A stretch of DNA of 24,439 nucleotides, taken from Lingula anatina (Eukaryota > Brachiopoda > Lingulata > Lingulida > Lingulidae). The notes beneath the pieces were generated by a model. It did not search any database. It saw nothing but the letters and a program-made list of their open reading frames with translations, and was not told where the DNA came from. Where the stretch lies: assembly GCF_001039355.2 (NCBI RefSeq), contig NW_019773721.1, positions 25,392-49,830 of the forward strand, written 5' to 3'. Below, piece after piece: positions 8,894 through 20,588 of this stretch; the first letter of the stretch is position 1; each line of letters starts with the position of its first letter. Position numbers and translations under genes: made by a program.

Positions 8894-9862
8894 TTCTCTG
8901 AGGCGCGAACAGTCAAGGGTTAAGAAGAAAGATGAGACACTGTCCACAACGAAAAAAGCCGTTCGAGAATGTATAGAGCTGTTCGAGCAAGGCCTCGAAG
9001 GCGCAGAGGAAGGAGATGCTGAAAAAGATCAAGGACAAAATGGACTTATATACAAAACGGGCATATGCAGATCAAGCGGGCAGTAGCAGCAATCGATTTA
9101 GCTTACTGGAACACCCAATCAGAAAAGGTAAGGTATAATTATTTTAAAAGCATTCGATCTTGAATGAATGAAGTAAACGCAAAATACGATACATTAATAA
9201 ATGAAGAATTAATATAATTCAAAGCTGTTTACATTTATTACAAACGTATCAGGATTACATTGCACGATCACAACAACAGCAACAACAACGTTAACAACAA
9301 TACCACTGCTACTTCTCACTATAATAATAGTAATAATTATAATGTATTGTTATCGCGATTCATTAACTTTGATTTGATCCCAAGCTTTTTATGTGCTTAC
9401 TTCATTACAGTAAAGACACAGCGAGAAATTTACTGTGACAATTTGCGCGCCGGATGGACCGACATTATTCGAGACCTGGACCTTCTTCTCGATACAGAGT
9501 TCAACGAACTCCTAGATTCTCTCTTTCAATACAGAGTCATAGAATCAGCCGAGTACAACAAGATCCGCAGCCTCGGCAAACGAACGGGGGAACGAAGTCG
9601 TGTGTTTCTGCAGTTCCTTTTGGGGAAGAAGGCGGATTCTATTACGAAATTCATAGAGCTGCTGAAAGAAGACGAACATGCTCATCATTTAGCTGATAGC
9701 ATGGAAGGTTCTTCTGCTTTTAGTTCCGGTAAGCCCTCGACACACACGCATACAAACACATCGAGCGTGCACAATATTTGCGAAGATCGAGGTAATATGC
9801 AACGATGTAGCAATTACATTGGTATTGTTTTTCCTGTATTTGGAGACAAAGAAATCCATATT
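8894..9862 (+). pseudogene. Inverted, truncated copy of the coiled-coil-CARD gene
   Basis: This matches the reverse complement of about 21861-22866. It contains the last ~80 codons of the coiled-coil exon (8894-9127), the first intron, the CARD exon (9411-9728) and part of the next intron. About 420 codons of coiled coil, the start codon and the final exon are missing. In the coiled-coil piece, a net 8-base loss after the FEQG segment breaks the frame. The CARD exon remains open for all 318 bases but differs from the intact gene at about 12 residues (for example FNELL for SNELL, FQYRV for FQNRV). Its splice sites (TTACAG before, GTAAGC after) are intact. It could be transcribed, but no promoter or terminal exon is visible. 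Best read as a duplication-derived pseudogene. Confidence 0.85.
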
Positions 9863-9863
9863 T

Positions 9864-11154
9864 ATGGCATCTGTGAAAGCCCTGACTACTAAACCTCCAA
9901 AGACTATCCAAGACGTGGCCCAAGGTGAAATGCTCGATTTCTGGAAGAAAAATGAAACTCTGAAGAGACCCATATCTCCACATCTTGCCATTTGGCGGTG
10001 AGTGACACATAAACCAGTAGCAGAAAAATGTCACTAGTATCTCAATAGCTTCAAACACTTCATGCAGAGTCACTCTCTTTCTCTCTGTCTGTAACACGCA
10101 CCCCACACGCACCTACTCACATGCTCACAGTGTGTACATTACTAAATTTGTTGCTCTTTGATCTTCCTTTGTCATGAAATAAACAAAATCTGAAATTCGA
10201 TGATGTCATTTGGGTATGAAAATCTGTTTGTAACTTTAGTATGATCTGTATATATTGTTTCCTTCCTTCAAGGAGCCAGCTGCCAATGACACTCATTTTT
10301 CCACAGATCCACTGGATTTGCAATGATTTGTGGTGAGTTGGGATATTTTAGCTGATATTTATCTTTTTCAAACCCAAACACTTACCATGTTAAGTTTTGT
10401 AGCATTTCCTGGCAGGTAAGAACTGAACGGATTTGCACTTCTCTGTAAAAGGATCAACTTTATACCTTATTTGCATACTTGCCATAAAGAAAATAAAATC
10501 AAAACTTCCACATATTCAGATTTACTGTATTACTTACACAACTTATTATTTTTTTTAGCAACCTATGTCTTCAGCTGGGTGATGCTGGCTTCCCCAGTGG
10601 ATTATCAGTGGTACATCACCTTCCTTAAGGACCTCCATATAGAGGGTTATGCAGTGGGCCCATCCTTTCTATTTCTAGCCAAATTTATCATTGCTTTGCC
10701 ATTTTGCTATCACTGCATCAATGGAGTTCGACATCTGGTAAGTAGGCTGTAGTATAATAACAGTGTCAGGGGCTTTCAGGTATATGAATGTATGTATCTT
10801 TAGTTCTAATACAAATGTATGCTTTCTGACAGATAAATTTCATAGAACAGATTTGCTCTTTGTTGTTAGCTGAAACATATTGGATCATGGTGTAACTCGT
10901 ACTAATTTTCTGAGTCTAAGATATCCTAATAATGTGTCCCCAATTGTATGTGCTATCATAATCTAAGAAATTAAGTCAACCAATTTTTTTTTTTCTGATC
11001 GATACATATTTTCTGTTTCAGGCCTGGGACCTGGGCAAGGGTTTTGATCTCCCCACTCTGTACAGAACTGGCTACTTTGTCTCTGTACTCTCCATTCTTG
11101 TTGCACTCTACCTGGCTTCACTGTCACTCAAGGCACCAGAGTAAACCGTCTTTA
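9864..11154 (+). CDS. SDHC: Succinate dehydrogenase cytochrome b560 subunit (SDHC), possibly disabled
   Basis: SDHC is a membrane anchor of mitochondrial complex II, helping bind haem b and ubiquinone in the inner membrane. Exons: 9864-9997, 10273-10332, 10559-10737 and 11022-11154 (stop TAA). Exon 1 gives EMLDFWKKNETLKRPISPHL, matching the conserved region before the first helix. Exon 3 gives two hydrophobic segments and CYHCINGVRHL, whose first His corresponds to the haem ligand; exon 4 starts AWDLGKG and holds the last helix. Two problems: the ATG at 9864 lies at the junction with the inverted CARD fragment, so a mitochondrial targeting peptide is missing or unseen; and exon 2, which should carry LPM...HRSTG, is 60 bp and out of frame (two bases short of family spacing). 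An alternative acceptor at 10305-10306 restores frame but removes the LPM-to-His stretch. Family identity is firm; function is doubtful. Confidence 0.85.
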
Positions 11155-11940
11155 TGCCCGTAAAGAAAAAAAAATGAAGATTTGTAAATCTGTGCAGCTG
11201 GTTCATTTATGAGCTGTATTATATTGAAACATTGAAGAATTATGAGTAATCTTTTTTTTGTGTGTGGTGAAAAGAGACCATGATATGAAACACTACAGCA
11301 AGTTATTTTGATAATATTGAAGTTACTTGGCAATGTATATTTTATGTTATTTATATTTGAAGCTTGTACATTCATAGTACATGAATGTAAGGAAATAATA
11401 TTTGTGCACTGCTATTTTATAACGAAGTAGCCTCCTTGAAGTAATTTCTTAATGATTCAAAAAAGATACGTGCTTCAGAAATGCTTCAAAGTTAAGTGTA
11501 AAAAGACACACCTGTCTTTTTTATGTCTGAAAGATGTTATTATAAAGTAAGTGTTACAAATTAAAGCTTGCTTGGGTCTTTCTGTTACGTAGATCACATG
11601 GCTTTATGCCTCTGGTTTACCTTGTTTATAGTTTATAGCATTCAGATATTCTGTAATAGATGAGCTTTGCTGGCTGTAACCTTGGTTGATAAATATATGA
11701 TGAACAAGCGCAGTGATGGTAACGCTGCACTAGATTACCATAATTCATTAGAAAACTCAAAGTTGGCCCAGTATCTTTAATGGATGTAATGAAATTTCTT
11801 TTTGCAGTTAACAGCATGCCACTCTATAAAGGCTATTTTGGAAAAGAAGTCATCCTTGAGACAAACTCAGTTGGGTTTGGCATCCAGTGAGAGTTTACAT
11901 GTTTATCTTACAATAAATGACTTATATGAATAAATGCTTT
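11155..11940 (+). other. Probable 3' untranslated region of SDHC
   Basis: AT-rich, non-coding. Two AATAAA words at 11912-11917 and 11929-11934 are the first closely paired canonical signals after the stop codon, implying a 3' UTR of about 0.8 kb. Confidence 0.5.
11912..11934 (+). terminator. Tandem poly(A) signals downstream of SDHC
   Basis: AATAAA at 11912 and again at 11929. Confidence 0.5.
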
Positions 11941-14537
11941 CAGCTGTATCTTTCTCCCTGCTCTCAAAAGCCGCGTCTCTCTACAAATTTGCCATCATAC
12001 AAGCCAAGTTTTTCCAAATAATGACAACGTTTTTATAAAAATATGACGTGCCCTTTTTATAGTGGTTGCAAAAACCTGTTCAATTATTTGCAAAGTTTTT
12101 AACGTAAGGTTGTTTTTATCGATCTGTCTGTGCAGTATTTGTCATTTGAAAACGTACAGCCGACAAATGCTTTGAATCGATAATTTTGACAAAATGTTTT
12201 ATTAAAATGCTGGTACTCACAGTTGCCCAGTTTTTTAGTTGTCAAAAAGGAGACGAGGATTTAAAAATAACCTATTGATTCATGAAAAAAATTAGCAAGC
12301 TTGTAGGCATTTTGTTTGGGATAGCTTTGAAGCATGTATTAAATGGTCGCCAAATTCATTTTCGTAGCTGGGGCTAGCTGTTTATTGCTCGAAAAATTAG
12401 TCTTACAGAACTAAAAAATAGAGAGCGACGATTTATAAAACAATGAACACCAGATAGTCTTACAAGCAAAACCAATTCGGTTTTGCTGGTAAAGGCCTTT
12501 GAATCTTAACCACTTTTAGTAGCTCTGGATATTATCCTCATCTGACGCGTCTCTCTGCCAGAGAGTAGCTGCGAGAGAACGTCAAATTAATACACAGAGT
12601 AAGTCGGGCAATATTTGTAGATATCGAGTGAAAATTGTATTTGTGGCATTGATACATGTACATCTGGTAGCGTGTCATCGGGGTAATCTGGCTCTTTGAG
12701 GGTGTGCATTAGGAGACATTTAATCTAAAATCAAACCTTAAAATATATGCTTTACGACCACATTCTAAAGATGAGATATTGCCTCAATACACGATGCTTA
12801 ATTGGAGTATTGTCCATTAAAAATGAAATCGTTTTATAACAAAAAGCCGAAAAAGGGGAATATCACGTAATGACTGTAAGCTATTTGAATAAATGTATCA
12901 AATGACTGTATGTGCTAGCGTAGTGGCTTCGACAATTTTCCGAACAAACAGTTTCAGAAATATTACATTTCTCATATGCACAGTGTGGAGTATCATGGAA
13001 TAGATGGGTGGTAGCAAATCTGCGCATTGGTCAATAAAACACACACAGATTCCATTTGTTACGAAATGCTGGCTTACAGAAAGTAACGTTTTGGAAAGTG
13101 AAGCAAGACCAGTAATTGATAATTTAAGAGATAGGCCCACTCAACCACTGGTGTGCTAAAGTGCTCTAGCAATATACAGAAAACAAACAAATTCACCAAT
13201 TTTGAAAGAATACCGGGAATGCTATGATAACATAGTTTTCGGCATTAAACATGCTAAGACATCAAAAGTTTCGTTACTGGTCTGCACTGCGTGACGTCAT
13301 ACGAGACTAATACTTCCCAAGAAACCGCCGTGAGGGGAGTTTTACTATTTAGCGATACGAGTGAAACTCTATACAGCGACAATATTGCCTATAACAAGCA
13401 ATACAAATTTAACACAGGATCTTCAAATGCAACTAGTACTGGTACTGTTGTGCCATGTATGACGAATCACAAATAAAACATGCTGGTAATTTCATTTGCC
13501 AATAGTGCCAACCAATGAATAACTATCGTGGCAAATCACCAGGTTATGCATACAATATAATAAGAGATCCTCTGAAACCAAGGCACTTCATTCATCACTG
13601 CATCTGTCTGCGAAAAAAAGGCTCAATATGCCTCACCCGCTGCTGCCCTGTATTTATGTCTGCATGCTGTTTAATCCAGGTAGGATATTGTGACGCTATA
13701 CCAATGTTTGTTAATCTTAATCAAAATTTTCATTTTTTTTTACAGTGTTTAATTTTGCAAAGTCTACTGAAAATATAAGATTAATGACGCTGAATAGATA
13801 TTATTACAATTATTATTATTATTATTATTTTGCGTCAAACAGCGGCGCAGTTTTGAGCGGTGACTGTAACTTTCCGCTTTGTCACCCAAGGCAAAATTAC
13901 CTCTCTCTCCGAAATTACTGGGACGGTTTGACAAAAGAGATATAAAATTTTTGGTCGACATATTTGTTCACTTTAACACAAAATTAATTGGCGGCAAACG
14001 CTCCACCTTTTTTTTTTATAGAAGCTCAGTTGTTCAGTTTTTTTTGTCTTTGGCAAAACAATTTCTCTCATACGCATATATGATGGTTTACCCGAAGCTA
14101 GTATAACATATTAATCAGATTTTTATTTAATATTTGGTCGGTCTGAATGTGCTATTGACAGAATGGTCCTTTATATCTGCTACTTGTAGAAATCTTTGTG
14201 AAAGGCGTATGGACTAGCAGTCTAACCTGTTTTTCCTATTAGAATATTAGAACCACCTCCGTGATTGTACTTTTTCAATTACCTTACTATATGTTAGAAA
14301 GCTTGAAAATGATAAACACACACACACATATCTCTTAAATGGGGCAAGCTTCATAGCCCGCAATTTTAGTCAATCACTTTTTGGGTATATATGTCACTAT
14401 TTACTGTCCTGTGTCATTTCTGGTTTACGGTTTTTGATGAATCAAAATCAACATATAAAATGCAATATGGATTGAGAACCAATAAGTACAGGTAACCCTT
14501 ATTATACAGGTAACATTTATTCCATTTTTGAAATACG

Positions 14538-14580
<43 letters not shown>

Positions 14581-15585
14581 TTTCTATATTTAGTTTTTCA
14601 ATACAAAACTTGGTAATTCTTTGCACAGTCTCATTAATGACGAACTCCAGATATTCCTGAATGTGAACTTCAGTCTTAAAAACACAAATATTATGCCTTA
14701 CATACTGTAGCACGGCCGATCCTAAATGATATCTATTCGACCTTTGTTAGATTTTAAAATATTTGCACTTGTTTAGGTATACCTTTGTTATAAAAAGAAT
14801 AGATATGTCTTTTATGCAAACGTTCCACTTTGAATTTCTCTTTTAAGAATAGAATTTAAAATACCATTGGCCAAAATACAGCAGACTTTGAACTTGGGAC
14901 AACTAAAAGTGCCTTTAGCTTTATTATTTGATTTATCGCCTTTAGTTCCAAATCCACCTATTCTTGTGCAACCAATTTTGTACAAATGTACTATTGTTTC
15001 GGAATTTGCATCCCAAGATCTCCTATTAAAAGAGATAACTCTGGGTTTTCAAATAATTTTTGTAGCCCCGTCCACTGTAAGCGAACAGCACTTTTGATAT
15101 GTAAATCAAATAGCGGCTGGATGACCTCTCAGTCTTCAACGCTATAGAAGACGGCGTGCTGCTGCAGCATAATAACATGACTACATAAAACTAATCACAT
15201 GGAACCTTTTTATTGCACAAGCTTTGTTGGATAGTCTGAATAGGATTAGGTTTTGTACAAGTAAATATTGAGCACGTATTTCGGAACAATCTTTTGCACT
15301 CCACTCTGCGCATGTACCGGTAGATTTGTGTTTTTCTGGACCTGGAAAAGCGGGATGCTCGATTTCGTGATCATGTACCAAACAATTTAGCAGGCCTCAA
15401 ATCCAGAATATGATAAAGATTATAATTAATACAAATTTACACATAATGATTATTGTTTTTAAAATCTATATCCCTTGGGGCTATCCCCGCCACCTTATAA
15501 TAAATTGTGACTGTACTAATGACAAAATGTCACTGTAAATAAAACGACTGCTATCAAGCCTACTTGAATTCTTTGTATCGTTTAG
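11941..15585. other. Gene-poor intergenic stretch
   Basis: About 3.6 kb with only short frames that show no domain, codon or splice pattern. Contents noted: a short (TTA)n run near 13805-13830, a short (CA)n near 14315-14330, and an (AT)n array at 14541-14578. The missing first exon of oxidase copy 2, if it is in the window, should lie here; no ATG-led frame with a convincing donor was identified. Confidence 0.5.
14541..14578. repeat. (AT)19 microsatellite
   Basis: Thirty-eight uninterrupted bases of alternating A and T, in the gene-poor region. Confidence 0.9.
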
Positions 15586-18500
15586 ACATAGCCACGCGGC
15601 CTCAGTTACTTGTAATACAGAAATGCCTGCAGCTATTTATTGGTTCATCTCCGATTATCCAACTAGAGTCGTTTTCCAACTGGGAGACACTGGTCAGTTA
15701 TGATCACGTGTTAGTGGCGAAACCAAGGTCAGCTGAGGAGGTAAGTGCATTTTTAGATTTTGCCAAAATGTTTAGATGGTCATATAAACCGTGGTTTCTG
15801 AACCCTGACCTTTCGTGTGAGATTAATTTTTTTGTGAAATAACATTTTAATTGGGGGCGACATTTGCAATAAGTTTCTTTCACTCGCAACATTAGGATCT
15901 CGGTAAACAACGACCTCGCAAACTTGCCTCCACAAGTATTCGTGGCTTTTAATGGTGGCATGAAATACATAATTATTTTCTTAATAAGATAAGGCAGTTT
16001 TAGAGTATTCATTCTTCCTGTAGATACAAAGAACGGTGCGTGCTGCCCTGCATTGCCGGAGACATGTACGCGCCGTGGGAAGTGCACATTCAACGGAACC
16101 AATCTGGGCAGACCCTGGGCACATCAATTTGAATTTATCGGCACTGGCTCTGGACGGCGGTAAAAAGAATAATTCTCCATCCGGAGGTGAGCACTACATA
16201 AAAGTGCCTTAGTAACATGCATATATATGTATGTATAAAAAAGTTGTTGCTCAAAATCGAGTTAGGAATGTATCAAAATGTGCAAAAGTGTAATAAATCA
16301 TGCTCTTGCAGTGTACGTTTTGAGCATTGCAATCTCAATTATTCAAAAGTGCCACAGAAGATATCTCCCGCCACACATAGCAAATAATAACGTCTTCCGA
16401 TTTTACTTGTACCAAAGAAATAAAAAAGAAATACGTACACGTATATTAAATTTTTGAAACAATAATCTTCAGGGAACGGAAGCACTTGATGGCTCAATCA
16501 GAAATTTCACCTCCGTGACAGTTGCGGCTGGAATTAACCAGGCAGAGTTGATAAGCGAACTGGAGGATCAGGGATACGCCTTCCCCCATGGACCCATGGT
16601 CTATGACGTGACAATAGGGGGCGCTATTGCTACGGCATCGCATGTAAGACGGGTTTTTCACGTAAACTTGAATATTGTAAACTTGCCTGCTGAGTTGGCA
16701 CCCATGTGAAGTCCATGGCCATGCCCAACTAGCCCTTTTAGTTGGTGGGCAACAATGGCTTACGTATGGTGCCCCTGTTTAGCAAACTGGCGGCACATTT
16801 TATGAAAAAATAATTTTGTAGTGATAGGTACGCAACGCTTGAGATTTTCATTGTGCTTCAGATCCGTTTTCATTCCTTGTCATAGAATTCTATCCATACT
16901 GCACCTTCCATGGGCGGCCTCATGACGAGAGCGCGGCTAGTTGATGGATTGGGGAACGTCAAAGAGTTCAGCCAAGACGCAGACACGCTTGTTATGAAAG
17001 CGTTAAGATGTAACCTTGGACTTCTTGGGATACTGTTTGAAATTGAGCTTAGAGTAAGTAATACTGTATGAGTAGAAATGTCGATTTTATTCCACAATTT
17101 TAACCAAAATTCAACGTTGGTGAGCAAGTGTGTAGATGTTGTCACATTCGACAATCGATGTAGTATTTGAAGCGCTACTATGGGAGTATCTCAGTGTAGG
17201 GTAAGTGTCAGCATATGTAATGTAACCTGCCAAATTGCTATCTTAGAGTGCATTCCCATAGATTTTAGATCGATCTATCCCTGTGGGGAGTCTCACTAGA
17301 TTACTGTCAGATAATCCGGCTTAAATGTCCGTCCCGCCTACTACAAGCTGTAAGGGGGTAACTTCCGTGCGCGGTCGACTGACTGCAATTTAGCGTGAAC
17401 CCCCAAGGAGTTACGTCGATCTAGTAAGGTCGATCTAAATCTCTGGGAAGCGTTAGGGAAGAAAATATAGATCATATAATGTGCATTGCATGATAATATT
17501 CATGACTATATATTTGACACTAGATTGTGTAAAGTATCTCATAAATAAAAGTGAGACAGGCATTTAATATAGTGTATAATGCAAATGGTCATTTGATGTG
17601 GGTCTGCGAAGCATATTTAACCAGACATTTGATAAAAAAGTTATAATTTTGAAATGCAATACTTCTTACTCAAGCAAAGGATAAATTACAAAAATATCAT
17701 ATGCATGATGGATAATGCAACTTTTAAAAATTTCACAACTTTTTGTAGGTTGTTCAACAAGAGGACGTCATTGTTCGGAATGTATTCACTCCACTGAGGA
17801 ACCTGTTTAACCCAGATTTCATCCACAACACAGTGCTTGACAACTACTTTGCAATGGGATTGTACGCTCCATATAACTCGCTGACAGATGAAGAGGCCAA
17901 ATCAGTCTTAGATACCGGAAAGGTTCCCGTAACCTGGAATAGTTCTAACGACTTGGTGATGTTACAGTGAGTTATTTGCCTAGGTAGCCCTAAAGCTTAT
18001 TTAAACCGAATGTCATCGACTGATTGTTTGTTGAGCAAGGAAAAATTCCAATGCTCAGTGATGTAATTCCTATGTATTTTAGTACTCTGGTTGTTTTCTT
18101 GCTGTTTTCTTGCTGACATAGTCCAGTCGACGTCAAAATTTTAACTCAGTAAAAGTTCTTTGCAAATCCGAAGGACTTTTTCCCCATTTAACCATCTGTT
18201 AAACATCTTCGAATCATGGATGGAGATGTAAAAGAGCGAAGGTGTGTCGATTTCCTGTATGTACAATGCCGTTGCATCTCAAGTAACATGGAGCTCATAA
18301 AGTAACAACAAAGGACATCAAGAGTGTGAAGGTCGTGGCGAGACTCATTAGCAACGCGCAGAATTTTCAATTCTTTCTTAATTTATTTTAATAAAAATAA
18401 AATACAGTTCAATTTGAGTAAAGATTTGGCGGAACACACAAAGTAATTAATTACAAAAGCAGTTTGAGCTTCAAATTGATAAAAAAGCTGAACCGATATT

Positions 18501-20588
18501 TATAAATCGAAAGTAGTTAGGCCTATTACAGTGAACTAGTAAACTAGTTAGCTCGAAAGAATATATTCCTCTTAAACTCAGATACCTTTTAAACCTATAA
18601 CGTTTTATTTTCTTTTACATAATTTGTCGTATTCCATTTCCAGACTAATTAGACCAGCGTCTAGCCACGTGAAGTTTACTATAGTTGACGAAAGACCCCA
18701 ATCTGCTCCTAACGTCACAAAGGTTTCAGTTAGCCAGGTATATACATGTGCAAATATGATCTAATTTTGGAATCATTACTCCGAGTTTTTTTTTTAAATT
18801 TCCAATCATGCCAGCTTGTTTTGTCCATAATGCAGCGGTATTCGATTGAAATCTGAGGTACAGATGACAAATGTAACACGAGGTCATTCAATTACGATGC
18901 CACGTGTTCATCTACTGAACCACTAATAGTGAGTTGACCATTGGCGCGGTAACCTTGAATCGACCTGCTTCTTGATAAAAACACATGCTGGTCTGCATCG
19001 GAGTGAAGCTTAGGGTACTTGATTGTGCTGACTTGACTTTTTTTTTGCATTTGATAATTACATACTAAGGTATAGGAGTTCACCAAAACACCGAGGAAAT
19101 ACGGTATGTTGTTCTAAGATACTGTGCGACATTGTTATTCCAAACTCATTTCAGGACGCCTTTAAGAAAGAGTTATCTTTACCTGCTTACACCAAGGTGC
19201 CTCTTACTCGATCCATGCACTTCCCAGCTTCTTACTTCCCCTCATTGATGATGATAGAGTATATTGTAGAGGACTCTTCTTTCGCCGCAGGAGCTACTGC
19301 TCTTCGGGTGAGAACCGCTAGTCGGTGGCGGCTAAAACACTTGGAAATCATAACAAAAATACATATGATACAAATGAATATTTATATATACACAGACCGA
19401 CAAAAACATTGCAACGTAGCTATTACATGTATACATTAAAAGCGGGTGTAAATTTGGGTAAACCACGGTTTCTAATTTCTTTTACATTTAAAGAGGTGTA
19501 CATTTTGGCACAATCATCCACATATTTCATCTTTTAATTTTACATGATTGTACGTGATGTTTATATATGTATATGTGGTATTTGTTGGGGTAATCGTATG
19601 AACTCGTAATGGTCACCAACACCGTCTTGATTTGTGACTTGTAGTCATCAGGTGCATGTAAGTTTCTGTGATCATACATCTTTTTTAAAAAAAATATTTA
19701 ATATTTAATATTTAATTTGTCAGTTAGGCTTACCTTTTTATCTTTTTACAAACTCATTTTTACACGCAATACTTCTTTACGAGAAATATATTTGATAAAT
19801 ATACATGTATACACACTTGTTTGTTCAGGTTCTTTCGTCAGTCCTAAACGAGGCTTCCTACAAGAATGGAGTGCAGGCGATGGAGGAGGGTATCTTTAAA
19901 TGGTTCAAGGGCACCGACTGCCTCATCTGTCCTGGCTCAGTACCAGTGGGGTGGAGTGAACAAGAGGAACCAGTGGATCAGAGCTACTTTGCATCTTTTC
20001 ACTTACACAGACGAGTAGGCTCTCCGGATGATGAAAATCGAACTGATGCATTTCACACAGCGGTGCTCAAAATTATGCTATTTTTTACCGTTTAATTTCT
20101 CACAACCAAAAGCGTTGACTCTGTTTTTGACGATGAAGTCATTTATTGTGAAGATACTTATTATCTCCCACAGAGTTTTTAACACCTTCCTCTCAATAAG
20201 TCCACTTAAATTAATTTAACCTCCACAAGAAATTATAAATAATCTAAGTAATAATAAACATACCCATCGACTTAAAACAACTACTCAGTGCCTTGTATTC
20301 TAAATGAGATATGGTTTGCCGTAACACTACAACTAAGTATGATTTAATAATTGTTAAGATGTGTCGTTGTGATTTCAGATGGTGACAGCATGGGATCAAA
20401 GTGGTCTGAATGGACTGCCGCATTGGGGAAAAGGGTTCCAACATTTTCCAAACCTGAAGCAGAGGATCAAAAGAGGCTACGGCATCGACCTGACCATCTT
20501 CAAAATAATCAGAAATACCCTCGACCCCGTGGGGGTGTTCACAGATGATTGCCTGAGACGCGTGTTTGCTGAACCTCGTTATTACTAG
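15586..20588 (+). CDS. FAD-linked oxidase of gulonolactone/arabinonolactone oxidase type, copy 2, near complete
   Basis: Nine exons: 15586-15740, 16024-16186, 16483-16643, 16886-17053, 17749-17966, 18644-18737, 19155-19307, 19829-20062 and 20379-20588 (stop TAG), about 517 codons. Exon 1 gives NWETLVSYDHVLVAKPRSAEE, the usual start of a PCMH-type FAD-binding domain. Exon 2 gives VRAVGSAHSTEPIWADPG and INLNLSAL, the FAD pyrophosphate loop; the His of the AHS motif aligns with the covalently flavinylated His of gulonolactone oxidases. Exon 3 ends TIGGAIATASH. The last exon carries PHWGKGF and LDPVGVFTDDCLRRVF of the lactone-oxidase C-terminal domain. The enzyme is expected to oxidise a small hydroxyl or lactone substrate and release H2O2; substrate and location are unknown. 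The first exon begins inside a codon after a TTTAG acceptor, so at least one 5' exon is unseen. Exon 3 keeps frame only if the acceptor at 16481-16482 is used. No disabling change was found. Confidence 0.85.
16024..16186 (+). CDS. FAD pyrophosphate-loop exon of oxidase copy 2 (no counterpart in copy 1)
   Basis: Encodes IQRTVRAALHCRRHVRAVGS followed by AHSTEPIWADPG and INLNLSAL. The sequence ends GGAG before GTGAGC (phase 1); a second possible donor, GTAAAA at 16160, is also phase 1 and would drop nine codons. This exon holds the presumed FAD-attachment His. It lies upstream of the point where the two segmental copies begin to match, which explains its absence from copy 1. Confidence 0.8.
17246..17452. 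mobile_element. MITE, same family as 4185-4395, different intron
   Basis: The 207-bp element shares the internal sequence of the copy at 4185, including CCGTCCCGCCTACTACAAGC, and the same inverted ends. TTA flanks both sides (17243-17245 and 17453-17455). The orthologous place in copy 1 (about 3398) is an empty site reading ATCTTAGAAGTTTTGGGG. Confidence 0.8.

Noticed and set aside
9260-9892. 210-codon plus-strand frame starting MHDHNNSNNN
   Set aside because: Its Asn-rich start is an intron simple repeat, and its end runs into the next intron and SDHC leader. Only the 9411-9728 CARD exon inside it is meaningful.
13745-13945. Tyr-rich plus-strand and Asn-rich minus-strand frames
   Set aside because: Both are translations of the (TTA)n microsatellite and its flanks.
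14867-15097. 76-codon plus-strand frame in the gene-poor region
   Set aside because: Considered as the missing oxidase start exon or a small gene. It has no donor consensus in suitable phase, no signal peptide shape and no recognisable motif.
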